Shown here: positions 54,770-64,000 of the stretch, one piece after another
Layout: each line of letters begins with the position of its first letter
Numbering within the stretch: position 1 is the first letter of the stretch
Source: Massospora cicadina
Taxonomy: Eukaryota; Entomophthoromycota; Entomophthoromycetes; Entomophthorales; Entomophthoraceae
DNA: 64,000 bases
Assembly: GCA_022478985.1 (NCBI GenBank)
Contig: JAKSZP010008042.1
Location: 62,001 to 126,000, forward strand
Reading direction: 5' to 3'
Notes under the pieces: generated by a model
What the model was told of the DNA's origin: nothing
Database searches by the model: none
Seen by the model: the letters and a program-made list of their open reading frames with translations, nothing else
Made by a program: the position numbers and the translations under genes

Positions 54770-55890
54770 TCACCCCTCCAACTGGCTGCTGTATAGGAAT
54801 GCATCATCATACTGAGGGACTTTCACTGAATATACATTGATAGGCTCAGTGGGACGTTTAGGGTTGGGATAGCAGAGGTAGATAGTCCCGTCTCTGCTCT
54901 GACTTTTCCCTAGTACTTGTCCTGCTGTACATAATTGACAGGATTTGGAAACTCCTTTGCAAGGTGCCCAGGGTGACCGCATTTGAAACAATTTACTTAT
55001 AGGGCCTGCATCCTTAATTATAATGAGATGGCTCAAGCTGATAGTTGGACTGTGGGTGATCAGCGTGAACAGGCTAAACCCAATGGTTAAGCTTCTGATG
55101 ATAACTTGGCCAAGGATGAGGCGTATAGCAATAATAAGGCCAGGGGCTACTAGGTGGACTCTGAACAGGGTGGAATAATCCCCCCAAATAAGAAGGTCCA
55201 GTAACAGCTGCAGTAGTTTTTTCTCTGTATTGGGTGGAGTAAAGGTAGTGGATAGGTGGCGCAAAATTTGGACAATTTTGAGTAGGGGTACGTCATCCTC
55301 CAAAAATGAGGCCATAACGTAGTAAGGCTTGCAGTATGGCTTCACCGCAGAGGTCATTGCAATTCCCACATCAGCTTCAGCTAGAATGCCTGCCCCTATT
55401 AGCACATGGGCTTCCATCATAAAGTGGTATGCTAACTCAGCGAGAGTCTCATTATGATGAAACCCTATAGCCAAAACCTCAGCCTTCCATCTCAACATCT
55501 TAGCAGTGCCTCCAAACAACCACAGCACAATCTCCTTCACCTCCTGATATGTAACGGAGCTGTTTGGAAGATAGCAAGTAACCTGGTCAGCACTTCCAAC
55601 ATCCAGGTCATAATTCAGTAATTTAGCCTTATGCCAATCTAAGGCTCCTTCCACCACAAATTCAAATCAAATAAATATTCCACGGATGTTTCCATTCCAG
55701 TCAAATGGAGGTAGCTTGTCAATGCAGACCTCCTTTTCCCGCTCATAATTGCAAGGCTTGGGGGTGTACTAGGGAATTAATTGAGACTCAGAGCTGGAAT
55801 CATGGTAAGGAGCTGGCTAAGAAGGGCCAGCAGCATGCGGTTAGTCAGCTGCACTGGGGTAGCATAGTTTTCTTAAGTGGGCAGGACTGC
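54770..55890 (-). pseudogene. Ele7 gag, downstream part (295-aa frame)
   Basis: The longest open frame in the window (55,657-54,770). It has the capsid block SVTYQEVKEIVLWLFGGTAK, LAYHFMMEAHVLIGAGILAE and VGIAMTSAVKPYCKPYYVMA. The zinc knuckle is in a shifted frame near 54,990-54,945: CFKCGHPGHLAKEF, with Phe at the last Cys position as in Ele5. The ATG at 55,657 is internal, and the N-terminal part lies beyond Ele8 (61,747-62,250). Confidence 0.85.
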
Positions 55891-57045
55891 TGTTAGGATT
55901 TTTGCCCATATTCCCAGCCAGCTAGATTAACAGGGATCACTAGGGGATAATTTACTGATGCGAGGTAAATTGAATATCAGTTGACCCTGATTTTGGGGTA
56001 ACTATGTTTGGGGGATTTTAGGTTATTCGCCTGGTCATATCCATAGGGGATCAATCCAAATGAATGCTTAAGATCTTGTCAGGCAGAGTTGCCAATGAAA
56101 CTGGGTATCGGATAGTTGATTAACTATTAGGTGTACCAATTGTGATCGGTCAGGTTTCATCACTGACTGATTGGGAATTCAAGGAGTAAGTTTCAAGGCG
56201 AGTGATGCCACCTGCAACTAGTGAATTGATCAGTTGTTTCACGACCTACCTTAATGGGTAACAAATCCCATTACCTAAGTAGGTCGCTTGCCAAATATGT
56301 TTGGTTCACTTGGATCAAGAGGAAAACATTAGGGACACATTTTACAACTCTTTCCATTTTTAGGTCTCGAAAATGTTTAATGATGGAATCCTACCCAGGA
56401 TGGGGAAGACCATTGCTGCTGAGTCGAGGATGGGTGATTTAATGGCAATGGCTGCTGTTTCATCAAGGAGGTGCCTACTAAGGGTCAGGAGCTGAATTCC
56501 CCACTATAAATTCCCTAGAATTCACTAATAAATAATATAATTTTCCAGATCATAATTTACTATATCTCAAATTATTACTTTTACTAGATTATTAGCTTAG
56601 TAAATTTTATCAGCATCCATTTGTTCTATTCTTTCTCAGGGATATTATTACTGTGTGTGATAATTGGGAGACTCTTTAAGATAAAGAGTAAGGGTCTTAG
56701 TGGGGCTCAGAGAAAAAGCTGAATCAAATTGGGATTGCTGCCAACTGTGTGTCAAACCAGAGAAACCGTAAACAGGAATCTAAGAGTAGATCGAGTTAGG
56801 CATTATAAGGGAACAAATCCCTATTCAAGACATAATAAGTATTTTGAGAGGGTATACTAGCTGAGAGTTGGACCAAAATCTAGTACTTCCATTCAACTAC
56901 AAATAATAGTCGCCATACTATTACCAAACGATAATAACAACTACTTTACAATGCAGAGAATTGCACAAAACCTGAACCTGTGCAAGTAATATATTTATAG
57001 GGGTTATTGGCCGAAATTAATCAAAAAACCCGTAGATTTTATAAA
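55891..57045 (+). repeat. Ele8 5' LTR
   Basis: Starts TGTTAGGATTTTTGCCCATA and ends ...GATTTTATAAA. It matches the 3' LTR throughout (ATATTCCCAG, CTGATGCGAGGT, TACTATATCTCAAATTATTA, GTGTGTGATAATTGGGAGAC, CTTCCATTCAACTACAAATA). Confidence 0.88.
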
Positions 57046-57046
57046 G

Positions 57047-57063
57047 TGGTGCTCACTACAGGG
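57047..57063 (+). promoter_or_regulatory. Ele8 primer-binding site
   Basis: TGGTGCTCACTACAGGG, one base after the LTR. It is the same site as in Ele7 and nearly the same as in Ele2, Ele4 and Ele5, although the LTR sequence is unrelated to theirs. Confidence 0.8.
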
Positions 57064-57972
57064 ATTTAATCGAGTAGAAGATATTAGAACATGATATCAT
57101 ATGAAGATGTTTATAATTCTGGAAATAAGTTACTAAGGAGTAACATTAATGAAGACAGAACATGAAGTGGATCACGTTCATTTGCGTTCACCCAGCTCAG
57201 AAGTGGAACTCCTAGTGAAGCGAATTGAGGATACTCAAGTTATGGGAAAAGGACTTGCAGCCTAGATATGGAACTATCTAGTGGTGCAAGAAAACCTGTT
57301 CCACCCAACATCTATCTGAGATGAAGAGGATCAGCAGGGGCAACTCAGGTTGAAATTGGATCCATTTTAAATAGTCCTGAGGAGTGAGTTTTTAGATGAG
57401 ACACTAGATGAGGCATTGGTTAAAAATAAGAAGCAATCAATTAAGAGTATTGGATTGCCATACCAATGAATATATGGAGTCAAAATTAGGAAATGATTGA
57501 TCCAAGATAGTGCAGAGAATCGTTTTGACTCAATTACACTCAATCAATGATCAGAAATTGCTTGAGACAAGTTCATCAATTCAAGACGAAATTGGATGAA
57601 GCTTACAAGGCCAGACAATCTGTGGTAGATAAGGGATCGTTTCCAGATCCACCAGTGGAATTATTTCCAACGTTTTGGATGGTCATTAAGGCTAAAATCA
57701 ATTTTTAGGAGAAAAACGATCAAAATTAAACGGAACTGTTGATTTAAAGATATGAAGATTTAAGAATCAGTTGCTGAAATATGAGATGAAATTAGGACCT
57801 GTTGGACGAATAACCAGTCGGGTTTGAAGGCCTAATGAATGAATTATTCAAGAGTATTGCCAAAGTCAACAGTTGTAGCCTATACGTGAAGAAACAGCGC
57901 TGCTGGTCATGTAGTGAAGAAAGGTCAATACTAAAAATTGAAAGTATTGGACCTATGAGAAGTTAGTTGCAA

Positions 57973-58765
57973 TGTTCCCAGAGGACCTCTGAACCATTAA
58001 ATGGTTATATCCTGAGATTTTGGTCAAGTCCAAAAAGAAGACCACTGAACTAAATAGATGGTTAAATCTTAAGAGGATGATATTTTGAACCATGATAACT
58101 GGTAGGTCAGAGTATACCTAGGACCCAGTTTGGATGAAGGGGAAAAGAAGGACCTCTGAACCTTTTTGTAGGTTAAAAGTCCCATTGCAAAAGAAAAATA
58201 CAATACATATATATAATATAAAATATTAAATATCATTTTTTATGGTCTATGATTTTTTTCTATGATGAGATGTGATTGCCAGCATGGGTTGCCAAAGATG
58301 TCAATCTACCAGATCAAAACCATAGAACAAATGGCTGTGCTTAAAAGTGTCCAAGATATCCAAGTGTTCTTTGGAATGGTCAGATGCTATAGAAGATTTA
58401 TTCAGGATTTTGCCAGAATCACCAAGATGGCAATGGACGCCTACTCCATCAATAACCTCTTGGATGGAAGGGTAGTAAATCGAGTCCATGGTAAGTATTT
58501 TAAGAGATGGATCAATAAAAAATAATAAATAAAGAGTTCCCAAAGGACCGCTGAACCATTTTGTTGGTTATGTTCTAATGATTTGGTCAAGTCCGAAAAA
58601 AGGATCTCTGAATTAATCTGAATGGTTAAGTCTTGAAAAAGTAAGACCTCTGAACCATAGAAAACTGGTAGGTCTAAGTATACCTAGGATCCAGTTTGGG
58701 GGATTAAAAAAAGATGGACCGCTGAACTGAAACAAGTTCAAGTCCCATGGAGAAAAGAAGAAAAA
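57973..58765 (+). repeat. Duplicated hairpin array in Ele8
   Basis: Two direct repeats of about 230 bp (57,973-58,200 and 58,537-58,765). Each contains four units about 50-60 bp apart. A unit is (G)GACC(T/G)CTGAACC, a short loop, then GGTT, often followed by GTC(C). AACC/GGTT and GGAC/GTCC can pair, so each unit can form a stem-loop. Both blocks also share TTTGGTCAAGTCC and GTATACCTAGGA(C/T)CCAGTTTG. The RT fragment lies between them. Confidence 0.75.
58262..58525 (+). pseudogene. Gypsy RT fragment captured in Ele8
   Basis: An 87-codon frame contains HGLPKMSIYQIKTIEQMAVL, then KSVQDIQVFFGMVRCYRRF and IQDFARITKM. This is the RT/RNase H connection of gypsy elements (P.SV.DVQ.FLG...YYRRFI..FA.I). 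Nothing upstream or downstream continues RT or RNase H. Its sequence is unlike the other gypsy elements in this window, so it comes from a different family. Confidence 0.7.
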
Positions 58766-58989
58766 ATAAAAGATTGATAAAAATATTGGAAAAAAAGATT
58801 ATTAAAAACTGCATAGAAAAACTGATACGTTTTTATTATTTTTTATTGATTATCCTCAATTTGGGGATGATTCCGCCTATGTCACCTCTTGGGGGAGGGA
58901 GGATGTATTGCAGTAGAAGTAAATACCCATTGAAATCTATGTGAGATCAGATGCTAGTGAGAAATAGACCTACAAAAAACCAAGTTTGT

Positions 58990-60560
58990 TGAGCAGATGC
59001 AGATCCCCGTGAGAAAGCAACTAGGGGAAGGGAAATTGAGATGTCAGAAGAAGCCAAACGTGATACCTCAGAGTGGGGAGGGAAGAAACAGTGCAAGAAG
59101 AGGCAGTCAGCAAATAAAACTGAGTAGTCCTATATGGTACTGGAGCTGGAAGATTGGTCTTGAGAACCTGCCGATGGGCTTTATCAAGAACACCAGATAT
59201 ATGAGCTGGCAACGAGCAAGAGATATTAGATGGGGTTGCCAAATCGTGCCCCCTATCAAAGCTATCAGCGGAAGATGCCAATGGGATGCACCAGAAATGA
59301 GATAGTCATGCAAGGAGAAAATGGCATTATGCAAGTGATGACTATGAGATTCTTAGAAGCTGAAGAAAAAAAGTGATAGAAACTGGGAGAGGCTGGAAGC
59401 TTTGTGGCCCAACTTTGAAGAACTTGGCCAGAAAAGTGAAGAGCATAAGCTACAATATCCCAATCTAGGATGATCTCAAGATCAGAAGAATCCAGAGCTA
59501 TGGATAAAGCCTCAGTGACTTGGGCCCTTATTCTGCATAGGGGAGTTCGAAATGAACGCTGTTGCTGATGGTGAGTTTGGTGTCCAAAACAGCTGGCTTG
59601 TAATATTAACTGAGTCAGAAGAGGAACTCCAGAAGCAAGTCCAATCCGGTGAGGAATGAGCAATCAAGAGCGAAGGATATTGCTTCAGGAGGTTCAACGA
59701 TGATGTTAGGAGTATCTGCAAAATGAGCCAAATCCAGGAGAGTCTCAAAGTCTAACACTTTTACTCAATGACAAAGGAAGAATTGGCCGTGAGTCATTTG
59801 AGACAATTGCTAGCCTGGTTTCAGTAGGGTTGGTTACTGTTTCTAGTAATTCCATGGAAGGACTAGCCACTGGTACTTGACTAGGAGTATGAATCCCGGA
59901 AAGACCATAGAAAATGTTCTGTCATGAAGACCGACTCATACACTGGAAGAGCTGAAGATCTTGATCAGACAAACTATTGAGCAGCTGTTGGTACCACAAC
60001 TCAAAATTGACATATGAGCTGGATGATATGGAGGATGTCAGACTTATATGATAGTCGACATTATGCACTCTGAAATCAACTAAGCTCCAACTTTGGTGAA
60101 ATTAATCTCAAAATTAATGGGATAAGCTCTCCAGAGAAAAATTAAAAATGATATAAGCCAAGAGGGTATGAGAAGAAAATAACAAGGCTGAACATAAATG
60201 AGATTTGTTAAATGAGCTGTGAAACAAACATCAACAGCAAGAATCTCCAGTTGAGGATGAGGAGAAAATCAGAAAATCTTGGACGCCAGACCAAGAATCC
60301 TGAATACGACAGTGGGTCATATGCCCTGATGGGGGGAAAATGGATCCCAGGATTAATATTGTCACAAGTAAATCAATCAGCCTGGCATGACAGAAGATTG
60401 TGGAGATTGTGCTCTGGGTAGGTGGTAGCGAGGAGGACTAGGGAGAGCCTCATTCCAAAGGTCTTTCTGAGCAGTATTGAGTACTGATGATCATAATCCA
60501 CTTGAGAAAATGAAGTATTTGACCAAGTGTCCGATGTGGTGTTCTCCTGCCCCAGCCTTT
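58990..60560 (+). other. Ele8 internal region, no recognised coding
   Basis: Short frames only, on both strands (plus 58,997-59,305; minus 59,663-59,265). The plus strand is rich in Glu/Lys/Ser codons (for example GPLFCIGEFEMNAVADGEFG and VILTESEEELQKQVQSGEE near 59,522-59,665). This hints at an old coding region of unknown type. No domain recognised. Confidence 0.35.
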
Positions 60561-60575
60561 TCTCACTGGAAATCT

Positions 60576-60590
60576 AGGAAAAGGGGGAAG
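60576..60590 (+). promoter_or_regulatory. Ele8 polypurine tract
   Basis: AGGAAAAGGGGGAAG directly before the TGTTGAG start of the 3' LTR. It is well preserved for an element with so little coding capacity. Confidence 0.8.
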
Positions 60591-61746
60591 TGTTGAGATT
60601 GTTGCCCATATTCCCAGATGCTAGATTACCAGGGATTGCCAGGGAATAATTCTCTGATGCGAGGTGAATTGGATATCAGTTGATCCTGATTTTGAGTTAC
60701 TATGTTTGGGGGATTTTAGGTTATTCGCCTGGTTCGATCTATTAAGAATTGATCCGGATGAATGCTTAAGATCTCATTAAGAAGAGTTGCCAATGAAATA
60801 GGGGCATCTGATAGTTGATTAACTACCAGGTGTACTAATTGGGATTGGTCAGGTTTCATCACTGAACAAATGAGAATTTAAGGAGTTAATTGTGAGGTGA
60901 GTGATGCCACCTGCAACTAGAGAATTGATCAGTTGGTGTGCAACCTGCCTTAATGGGTAACAAGTCCCATTACCTAAGCAGGTCACTTTCCAAAAATTGG
61001 TTGGTTTGCTTTAATTGAGAGAAAAACATTAGGGACACGTTTTCTGACTCTTTCCATTTTAGGTCTCAAGGATGTCCAATGATGGAATCCTAGCCAGGAT
61101 GGGGAAGACCATTGCTGCTGAGACAAGGATGGGTGATTCAATGGAAATGGCTGTCATTTCATCGAGGAGGTGCCAACCAAGGGTTGGGTGCTAAATTCCC
61201 CACTATAAATTTCCTAGAATTCACTAATAAATAATAATAAATTTGTTAGATCATAATTTACTATATCTCAAATTATTACTTTTACTAGATTATTAGCTTA
61301 ATAAATTTCATCAGCATCCATTTGTTCTATTCTTTCTCAGGGATATTATTACTGTGTGTGATAATTGGGAGACTCTTTAAGATAAAGAGTAAGGATCTGA
61401 GCGGGGATCCAGAGAAGAAGCTGAATCAAATTGGGGATTACTGCCAACTGTGCGTCAAACCAGAGAAACTGTAAATGGAGATCTAAGAGTAGATCAAGTT
61501 AGGCGTTGTGGGGGACAATCCCTATTTAAGACATCATAAGTATTTTGAGAGGAAATCCTGGCTGAGCTTTGGATTAAAATCTAGTACTTCCATTCAACTA
61601 CAAATAATAGTTGCCTTACAATTACCAAACAATTATATCAACTATTATACATCGCAGAGAATTGCACAAAACCTGAACCTGTGCAAGTGTTTATATTTAT
61701 AGGGGTTATTGGCTAAAAAAAATCAGAAAACCTATGAATCCTTACA
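60591..61746 (+). repeat. Ele8 3' LTR
   Basis: Starts TGTTGAGATTGTTGCCCATA and ends ...GAATCCTTACA. It is one base longer than the 5' LTR. A large share of the differences from the 5' copy appear to be transitions. Confidence 0.88.
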
Positions 61747-62250
61747 GCTACCATCACATAGGAGGTCGCTGGGTCAGGACACAGTCATCCCCTAGAGCTG
61801 CCATCATGAGTTGAATAGCTCATGCTGCCTGCATGCTCAGAGAAAAGCTCTTCAACTGGATTCAGTCCATATTTGTCATAAAATGACCCTTTCTAAGAAA
61901 CCCTTTTTCATTCCACTTTCTCAATGGGGGTGAGTCTGGTAAAAGGTAGGCATCAACTTCCGCTCCATGCAGTGTAGCCACTCACTAGTGTTGTCCAGGA
62001 TTTTGGCAAGTTGCCTGTTCAATTGTCCAAGTATTTAAATTTGATTAACCACATTTTCAAGTTGATGCTTAACATTGCCATGCTCTTGAAGGAGATCTTC
62101 TTGAGTTTTTTGCACTGTGTCCACAACAAGTTTGATTTCCACAGCTTCTGAAAACACAGCAGATTGGACAATTACTCTTTAGTTCAGGCCTGATATTCCA
62201 TGAGCTGCAACTGGAGAATATTTTAATTTTTCTTGTTGTTCAATTGCCCC
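61747..62250 (-). pseudogene. Ele7 gag, N-terminal part
   Basis: On the minus strand, GAIEQQEKLKYSPVAAHGIS lies next to the primer site. VFSEAVEIKLVVDTVQKTQE, then HGNVKHQLENVVNQI and LGQLNRQLAKILDNTSEWLH follow. The last part matches the coiled-coil N-terminus of Ele4 gag (SQSNQLANRLGDTTERLYCA). It continues across Ele8 at 55,890. Confidence 0.78.
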
Positions 62251-62264
62251 TGTAGTGAGCACCA
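62247..62264 (-). promoter_or_regulatory. Ele7 primer-binding site
   Basis: TGGTGCTCACTACAGGGG on the minus strand, one base from the 5' LTR. Confidence 0.8.
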
Positions 62265-62265
62265 C

Positions 62266-62833
62266 TGTTATAATTTTGGCAATTGGTGAAATACACCAGG
62301 ATATTTGTGCAGGGTTCAGCCCACTGAGCAATAGGAAATATGATATGAAGATCGCTGGTCCTCCAGACACTTAATAATTATATAAATAAAATATAGAGCA
62401 ATTGCTCCAACAACACTTCTTTATTAATTTTAATATATCAGAAGATACTCTCTGTTCCACTTCACACTCCTATAATGATCACCCTCTTTCAATATTCTCA
62501 TCTCACTTATATATCAGCAATTTTGGTTGATACCAACCCTTTTGCTTAAACTATTTGTTCCGCCATATTCTCATTGGTTCCAGCAGAGTCTACTAATCTC
62601 TAAATTCACTATTGCCTTAGTTTGAGGCGATCTACTAATTATTTGTCATGTTTACATCACCTTATTGCCTGAATTGGAGGCGATCCAAAAAATATTTAAA
62701 AGTTCGATATCTCCCTATTGCCTTATGTCAAAGCAATATCATCCATATTATTAAACTACTTGGTTCGGCCAATCTCACCCATTCCGCCATAACCACTTAG
62801 GGCTTATCATCCAGTCATATCAGAATCTTGATA
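62266..62833 (-). repeat. Ele7 5' LTR
   Basis: Full-length partner of 50,437-51,010. The minus-strand start is eroded (TATCAAGATTCTG instead of TGTTAAGATTCTG). The LTR ends ...AAAATTATAACA. Confidence 0.88.
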
Positions 62834-63229
62834 TATATTTAAAACTGTAGCTTCAATTGATAGTTAAACAAAAATAAAATGGTGAGTCAATGTAGTTATA
62901 AAATTTCTTAAAAAAGGTATCATGTATCTGACTTTACTTTGGTTATTCTTTGGACAATAAAAACATTAAGTTCTGCATTTTTTAGTAGATTTCAATTGAT
63001 ATCAATTTAAGTGCTTATACTCTAGGATTTGTTAGCTTGACTAAAAATTATCCGTATAATTTTAAATTGCTACTTTATTTGTTTTTTATTATGGCTTTAA
63101 GATATCCGTTTAAGTTGTTTCCCCTAATTCATAACATATCTATGCAAATTTTGTTAAAATTGCTTTAATAGCTTAAAAGGTGATGTGTCACATTTATACG
63201 CATAATGATTATGGATTTAGAGATGTTTT
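62834..63229. other. AT-rich DNA, no gene
   Basis: Nothing recognisable on either strand. It lies between Ele7 and the right part of the minisatellite and may be very decayed array. Confidence 0.5.
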
Positions 63230-63680
63230 GGTTAGCAGTTTGATGGTATTTTATTATTCCAATAGGTTTAATTTTATTGGCTGAGTATTTTCTTCTTTTT
63301 GGTCATTTTGATAGATCCAATTTTTTTAGTAAGTGGTTGATGATTTATTTTATTGATTCAATATTTAAATTAGATTGAGTCAAGTGTTGGTGATTTTTGT
63401 TTGATTTGATAGAGCTTGATCTTATTTTCCTAAAACGTTGGTAAAAATTGGTTGTTTATTATATTTTAATTGGTGTTGGCTACGCGGTTGGTGAGTTATG
63501 GCTAAGTCATTAGGTTCTATGACGTTTCCAGGTGGTTTGATTGTATTAGAGTAATTTGATAGAATCATTTGGTTTTGGCTATGTAGTTGGTGGTTATTGA
63601 TTGATTTTAAAGGTTCAAATGCATTGGGTAAGCTGTTTGTGATTAATTGGTTTGATATGTTCAATGATAATGTTAAAAAG
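63230..63680 (+). repeat. Minisatellite, right part (period about 50 bp)
   Basis: At least seven diverged units start near 63,324, 63,378, 63,431, 63,479, 63,528, 63,577 and 63,627. Core: AAGTGGTTGATGATTTATTT, CAAGTGTTGGTGATTTTTGT, ACGCGGTTGGTGAGTTATGG, TATGTAGTTGGTGGTTATTG, AAGCTGTTTGTGATTAATTG. The same core occurs left of Ele7. The 80-codon minus-strand frame here is a by-product of the repeat. Confidence 0.65.
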
Positions 63681-64000
63681 TTTTGTGTTAATATAATATA
63701 AAACCTATTTTAATCATTTCAAGTCATCTGGTAATAAATAAAAAATCTGAGCAACTCTGTCTAACTCCACTAGTAACCAGAAGTTAGGCAACAAAAGCAA
63801 TCCTTTATCTTAAATAGGCAAATAATAATTATAGTCAAATCACTTCATTCAAGATTTAATAGAGCTCTTGTAGTGAGGATAATTGGCTATTGTAGAAATG
63901 CAATCTTGGGAGGAGCTGATTTGTCAAAAAAAGTTTGAACTGGGAAGTCAAAGGGTTAAGTACAATGCACCCTATTTAGGGTAAAATATAATAATGTAAT
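63681..64000. other. AT-rich DNA, no gene
   Basis: No ORF, repeat or element end recognised up to the right edge of the window. Confidence 0.5.

Larger units (their letters stand above)
55891..61746 (+). mobile_element. Ele8, LTR element without gag-pol (5.86 kb)
   Basis: LTRs 55,891-57,045 (1,155 bp) and 60,591-61,746 (1,156 bp), a tRNA-type primer site, and a polypurine tract. The internal region is 3.5 kb, but its longest frame is about 130 codons. The only recognisable coding match is an RT fragment at 58,262-58,525. The flanks ACTGC (55,886-55,890) and GCTAC (61,747-61,751) agree at 3 of 5 positions, with both differences A/G transitions. It is inserted in Ele7 gag. It looks like a non-autonomous element that borrows proteins from relatives. 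Confidence 0.82.
50437..62833 (-). mobile_element. Ele7, gypsy LTR retrotransposon carrying Ele8
   Basis: LTRs 50,437-51,010 (574 bp, 3') and 62,266-62,833 (568 bp, 5'). Minus-strand order: primer site, gag, protease, RT, RNase H, integrase, polypurine tract. Ele8 interrupts gag between 55,890 and 61,747. Without Ele8 it is 6.5 kb. It is the same family as Ele4 and Ele5, with LTRs starting TGTTAAGATTCTG then ATGACTGGATGATAA. The flanks GATAG and TATAT do not form a clean target duplication. Confidence 0.88.

Noticed and set aside
54770..55657. Longest ORF as a host gene
   Set aside because: Capsid-type motifs match gag of Ele4 and Ele5. Its start is internal and its zinc knuckle is out of frame.
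57973..58765. CRISPR-like array
   Set aside because: Units are imperfect, spacers are short and similar, no cas genes exist, and the context is a eukaryotic LTR element.
63422..63664. 80-aa minus-strand frame as a gene
   Set aside because: It lies wholly in the minisatellite, and its repeated words follow from the 50-bp unit.

Overview
This window looks like fungal repeat DNA, although the species cannot be named from it. It is AT-rich and contains no intact host gene. The longest uninterrupted reading frame is a 295-residue piece of a retrotransposon gag. Almost everything is LTR retrotransposon of the Ty3/gypsy type, one LINE, and four copies of a short LINE-like family. A fungal origin is suggested by a chromodomain gypsy element with Tf1-like self-priming, a LINE with APE-type endonuclease and zf-RVT-like tail, and a complete lack of host exons. 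This is inference. All coding regions carry stops and frameshifts, so the region is a graveyard of old insertions. Element names used here (Ele1 to Ele8, HL-1 to HL-4) are local labels.

Left half (1-42,300): a five-deep nest. Ele1 (gypsy, minus) is the outer layer (about 456-6,760 and 40,747-42,100). Its gag is split by Ele2 (gypsy, plus, 6,761-40,746). The pol of Ele2 is split by Ele3 (chromovirus, minus, 11,405-34,375). The reverse transcriptase of Ele3 is split by Ele4 (gypsy, plus, 14,809-27,405). The pol of Ele4 is split by Ele5 (gypsy, plus, 19,641-25,693), and it also holds a solo LTR (Ele6, 17,673-18,169). In each case the interrupted reading frame resumes on the far side, and short target duplications can be seen at most junctions. 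HL-1 to HL-4 are 1.0-1.9 kb, LINE-type insertions placed in Ele1, in both LTRs of Ele2 and in Ele3. A further solo-LTR-like block lies at 35,440-36,414.

Middle (42,300-50,436): AT-rich spacer with a duplicated segment that contains a tRNA-like B box, then a full-length LINE (43,905-49,183, minus) with a perfect 14-bp target duplication. Beyond it lies AT-rich DNA that ends in a minisatellite with a period of about 50 bp.

Right (50,437-64,000): Ele7 (gypsy, minus, 50,437-62,833) sits inside that minisatellite, which resumes at 63,230. The gag of Ele7 is split by Ele8 (55,891-61,746, plus), an LTR element with 1.16-kb LTRs, a primer site and a polypurine tract but almost no coding capacity. 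Ele2, Ele4, Ele5, Ele7 and Ele8 share one primer-binding site, TGGTGCTC(A/T)(C/T)TA. Ele3 instead carries a 15-nt self-complement, as in Tf1-type self-priming. The points most worth follow-up are the ORF1-only LINE relatives (HL family), two 25-28 bp micro-insertions that carry only the HL 3' end, the Ele3 self-priming site, and a duplicated hairpin array inside Ele8.
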